From positions 1 through 34,016 of the forward strand of contig NZ_JAGQBW010000024.1 of the NCBI RefSeq assembly GCF_024345835.1: 34,016 nucleotides of DNA, written 5' to 3'. A program made the position numbers and the translations under genes. The DNA comes from Synechococcus sp. HJ21-Hayes (GTDB lineage: Bacteria > Cyanobacteriota > Cyanobacteriia > PCC-6307 > Cyanobiaceae). The notes under the pieces were generated by a model. It was not told the origin of the DNA. It did no database searches and saw nothing but the letters and a program-made list of their open reading frames with translations. This document shows, piece after piece, positions 31,513 to 34,016 of the stretch. The stretch's first letter is position 1. Every line of letters starts with the position of its first letter.

Positions 31513-33779
31513 AGACCAGCCAGAAGCTTGAGGCGTAGCTTATCGACCTGCCCCTTCGTATCAAATGTCGCCTTACCCAATGCCTTACTGAGCTCTGTTC
31601 TTGGCTTGACCTTTAATACCTCAAGATTTTCCAAGGCAGAGATCGATGTAATGTCTTGAACATTGCAGTCCGAAAGATCAAGAGACTTCAGGGTTGTTAC
31701 TCGACCAATGCCAGAGACTTTTTTGAGCTCCGCACTCCACTCTGTGCGAAGACAAAGTTCAGTGATGTTTAACCTGGCTAGCGCGTCTCCTAATGCAGAA
31801 GGGATATCATCCACAATTGTGCTGTATCCCTTCTGTTTGCCACAACCTGCGACAACAGTAATCTTTGTATCAGGATAATCTGCGAGCAAGTCTAGATCGG
31901 TCATTGTCTCTGGAATGAGAATTTCATCCAACTTGGGCACTGACAACCCCTTCAGACTTTGCAGAGCGAAGCATCCAGATAGATCCAATCCCCAACTGCT
32001 GACCTTGATAGCCTTGCACCCCTCAAGGCCGCTGAGAGTCTCGAGCTCAGGATTTTCCCTGATACTGAGCTCTGATAGCGTCGCAGGACACTTGCCAATT
32101 TCTTTGAGATGTGTCTTCTCAAGGCTGAGAATTGTCAGAGACTTTGGCCATGCAGTTGGACCTTTTGCCACGTTCTTGCATTCTTCGATACTGACCTCTT
32201 CAAGCGACGGCGCAGTAGCAAGAGCAGTCACATCATGCAGCTCATCACAGCTTCGTGCTCTGAACTTGCGCAACGCCTTCATTGAGCTCATCACTGGTAG
32301 CGTCTTTAGCGTCGTCAGGTTGTAGACCTCGAGTTCCTGAAGCTTTGCAAGAGCTGCCAAGGGATCTAGTGACGTAACTCGATGAAGCCCAGATAGATCC
32401 AGTTTTGACAGTCCCTTGAGGGCTTCAATTCCATTGAGATCATTTAGGTTCAACTGCCTTAGCTCCAAATTCTGGAGCGAAGATGAGTTGAGGCCACCAA
32501 TGGACTGTATGTTCTCACAGTCGTTGAGACTGATTTCTTCGACCTTTGAACAGCCCTGCAAGCAATGCAGGCTTGAAATCGCTGTTCCGTTGAGCATGAG
32601 TCTTTGAAGGCCAGACGCTGCTGACAATGCATCAAGTCTGGAAAGTTCTCTATTGTTTGACAGATCGACCGACAGCAGTTCTGTACAGTAGGCCAGTGCC
32701 GATATGTCGGTCAGACCGATATTTGAACAGTTCAGATTCTTAAGCCTTGGTGCTTTGAGCCCATTGAGAGTCCTGATCCGGATACCTTCATGCTCATACC
32801 CTGAATCATTCGCGATTTGGAGTGATGTCAGTGAAGGAAGGTCGCCCAGAGCTGATAGGTCATTTAGGATAATAACATCCGTCTCATCATCAACCCGATC
32901 GATTTCGATCTCGAGATCCTCCAGTCCGGTGAAACCACGCAAGACAGGAAGTCTTCGAACACCAAAACTCAGCTTCCTGATGGACTGACGCAACCGACCA
33001 GCTGAGCTTGAATCAGATGCAATGCTCAATAGACCCATCAGTGCGACATCGAGGAATCTTAAAGCCGGGCCAGTACCCTTGAATTTTGAGCCTCGATCAA
33101 GCTCCCCTGTCTCTGGATCGATCGAGACATTCTGGACCAACAGATCGATGTCTGCGTCTTTCCCTTCTAATGACTCCAGGATACCTTCGATGACATCAAA
33201 ATCTCTCTCTTGGAGCTTCTTCTGAAGTTCCTTCAACTCATCGCTCAGCTTTGCTGAAGGGGTTGCCTTGCTTCGCGGCTTCTTGATCGCTGGGATGACT
33301 GAAAGGAATTCATCCAGTGGAACAATGATAAAACCCTTGGCTCCATCAATCATCGCACCCATGGTCTCAAGAAGACTCTGAGTATTGTCATCACCGCTTG
33401 CGACAATGCACACGTCACAGTCACCCTTTCCTGTGTCACTTACAGATCCGCCTTGCTTCTTAACGTACTCGGCAATTGCCGTTTGCTTGGCCGAATCAAC
33501 TCCAGCACCGAAGCAGACGTCAACACCTGTGAAGCCCTTGCTGGGCGGTGCATCCAGCCCACTTATCTCCCACTTTGTTCCGAAGTTATTGCCAAGCCCC
33601 AATCTTGAATAGCTGCCATAACCGCCAAAGTTAACAGTAAAACCACCTTCTTTAATAATGGCTTCGGTTAGTGGCTCACCGTGACTCTTGTGCTGAAGCA
33701 CATATCCCTTCTTCCTGCAAATCTCGACAAGCTCACGAGCTCTATCCTCCGTCGTCCCGAATTTCAGAAGGGCTTTCAT
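31509..33779 (-). CDS. BRCT-like / leucine-rich repeat protein, longest copy
   Basis: A 756-aa protein. Residues 1-80 form a start domain with a Gly-rich insert (FGGYGSYSRLGLGNNFG). Residues ~85-163 are the clearest BRCT-like segment of the LRR family: GVDVCFGAGVDSAKQ, KKQGGSVSDTGKGDCDVCIVA, GFIIVPLDEFLSVI. Then come a Lys-rich linker, the helical LKELQKKLQERDFDVIEGIL, and LRRs from about residue 270 to 720. The end is LEVLKVKPRTELSKALG and then a basic tail, nearly the same as in 1198-2943. It is a single-gene unit with a perfect palindrome 50 nt upstream and converges on module B. Confidence 0.87.
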   Translation of the reverse strand: MKALLKFGTTEDRARELVEICRKKGYVLQHKSHGEPLTEAIIKEGGFTVNFGGYGSYSRLGLGNNFGTKWEISGLDAPPSKGFTGVDVCFGAGVDSAKQTAIAEYVKKQGGSVSDTGKGDCDVCIVASGDDNTQSLLETMGAMIDGAKGFIIVPLDEFLSVIPAIKKPRSKATPSAKLSDELKELQKKLQERDFDVIEGILESLEGKDADIDLLVQNVSIDPETGELDRGSKFKGTGPALRFLDVALMGLLSIASDSSSAGRLRQSIRKLSFGVRRLPVLRGFTGLEDLEIEIDRVDDETDVIILNDLSALGDLPSLTSLQIANDSGYEHEGIRIRTLNGLKAPRLKNLNCSNIGLTDISALAYCTELLSVDLSNNRELSRLDALSAASGLQRLMLNGTAISSLHCLQGCSKVEEISLNDCENIQSIGGLNSSSLQNLELRQLNLNDLNGIEALKGLSKLDLSGLHRVTSLDPLAALAKLQELEVYNLTTLKTLPVMSSMKALRKFRARSCDELHDVTALATAPSLEEVSIEECKNVAKGPTAWPKSLTILSLEKTHLKEIGKCPATLSELSIRENPELETLSGLEGCKAIKVSSWGLDLSGCFALQSLKGLSVPKLDEILIPETMTDLDLLADYPDTKITVVAGCGKQKGYSTIVDDIPSALGDALARLNITELCLRTEWSAELKKVSGIGRVTTLKSLDLSDCNVQDITSISALENLEVLKVKPRTELSKALGKATFDTKGQVDKLRLKLLAGL

Positions 33780-33829
33780 GGTCTTTCAGAACTCTTGGCT
33801 GATGATAGACCAATCCCTGCGGTCCTACC

Positions 33830-33846
33830 TATGCACATACTGCATA
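33830..33846. promoter_or_regulatory. Perfect island palindrome upstream of the longest LRR gene
   Basis: TATGCA-CATAC-TGCATA, perfect in both half-sites, extended by one complementary pair (C at 33829, G at 33847). It lies 50 nt upstream of the minus-strand ATG at 33779. On that strand the flank reads GGGAAAACTATGCA, like the candidate at 8141-8157 and close to the one at 12696. Confidence 0.75.
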
Positions 33847-33893
33847 GTTTTCCCTTCTGGCCTGTAGCTGGGAGCACCTTCTCTTTCCCCTAA

Positions 33894-34016
33894 GGAAGCT
33901 CTGGAAAACCCCAGCGATCCACGGGACAATGGTGCTGTGATCACAGGCCAGGACTGGATTGATGGGTGGCAAGCAGCTCGGCTTCTCGGACTACGAGCTG
34001 ACGACGGCCAAAAAGC
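33894..34016 (+). mobile_element. Left end of an IS5-family insertion sequence
   Basis: The element appears to start at GGAAGCTCTGGAAAACCCC, in the style of IS5-group terminal repeats. It is preceded by CTAA (33890-33893), which fits the YTAR four-base target of that family. The transposase gene begins 68 bp inside. The other end is outside the window, so the target duplication cannot be checked here. Confidence 0.75.
33962..34016 (+). CDS. IS5-family transposase, N-terminus only
   Basis: Only the first 18 codons are visible before the window ends. They read MGGKQLGFSDYELTTAKK, the characteristic start of a group of IS5-family DDE transposases. The frame is open to the edge. Whether the rest is intact is unknown. 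Confidence 0.82.
   Translation, partial: MGGKQLGFSDYELTTAKK

Overview
The window looks like a bacterial accessory (defence-type) island. It is packed with MoxR AAA+ ATPases, vWA proteins, LRR proteins, STAND NTPases, SLOG/TM proteins and a toxin-antitoxin pair, and its right edge runs into an IS5-family insertion sequence. No housekeeping gene, rRNA or tRNA was seen, so taxonomy is weak. The moderately high GC, the scarcity of clear Shine-Dalgarno sites and the style of the small secreted proteins are compatible with a picocyanobacterium (Synechococcus/Cyanobium type), but that is a guess.

Layout, left to right. (A) 412-9430 is module A. A seven-gene minus-strand operon reads from 8086 down to 629: two unrecognised proteins, an ATP-dependent DNA ligase, a MoxR ATPase, a DUF2201/vWA protein, an LRR protein and a truncated BRCT-like fragment. 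A divergent plus-strand pair lies beside it: a stand-alone BRCT protein and a cytoplasmic HtrA-type protease. (B) 9449-12559 (minus) holds a small unknown protein, a BRCT-like/LRR protein and a CesT/YbjN-like protein. (C) 12719-18222 (plus) holds a 1659-aa DUF4062-STAND-TPR protein coupled to a second CesT-like protein. (D) 18238-20248 (minus) holds a third, longer CesT-like protein, a hipA remnant and a PIN/Phd toxin-antitoxin pair. (E) 20428-24737 (plus) holds a second DUF4062-STAND-TPR protein coupled to a small secreted protein. (F) 24958-26694 (plus) is a SLOG-like protein with four membrane segments. (G) 26824-31512 (plus) is module B: a duplicated beta-sandwich protein, an LRR protein, a second MoxR and a second DUF2201/vWA protein. 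A large BRCT-like/LRR gene (33779 to 31509) converges on it. (H) From 33894 the window enters an IS5-family element.

Two things tie the region together. First, a palindrome TATGCA-N5-TGCATA, found nowhere in the families' known annotation that I can recall, sits upstream of at least four transcription units (12719, 20428, 26824 and 33779). Weaker matches lie in the 8086/8225 divergent promoter and before 24958. In both STAND genes it ends exactly 6 nt before the ATG. Second, paralogous families are spread over the units: LRR proteins with an N-terminal BRCT-like domain and a common C-terminal tail, CesT-like proteins ending in nearly the same peptide, two STANDs and two MoxR/vWA pairs.

My working reading is that this is one co-regulated, multi-module conflict system. 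MoxR/vWA pairs would act as chaperone-ATPase cores, the LRR and TPR proteins as variable recognition surfaces, and the DNA ligase/BRCT, protease and SLOG-membrane proteins as outputs or repair functions. The domain calls rest on visible motifs. The joint function is inference.
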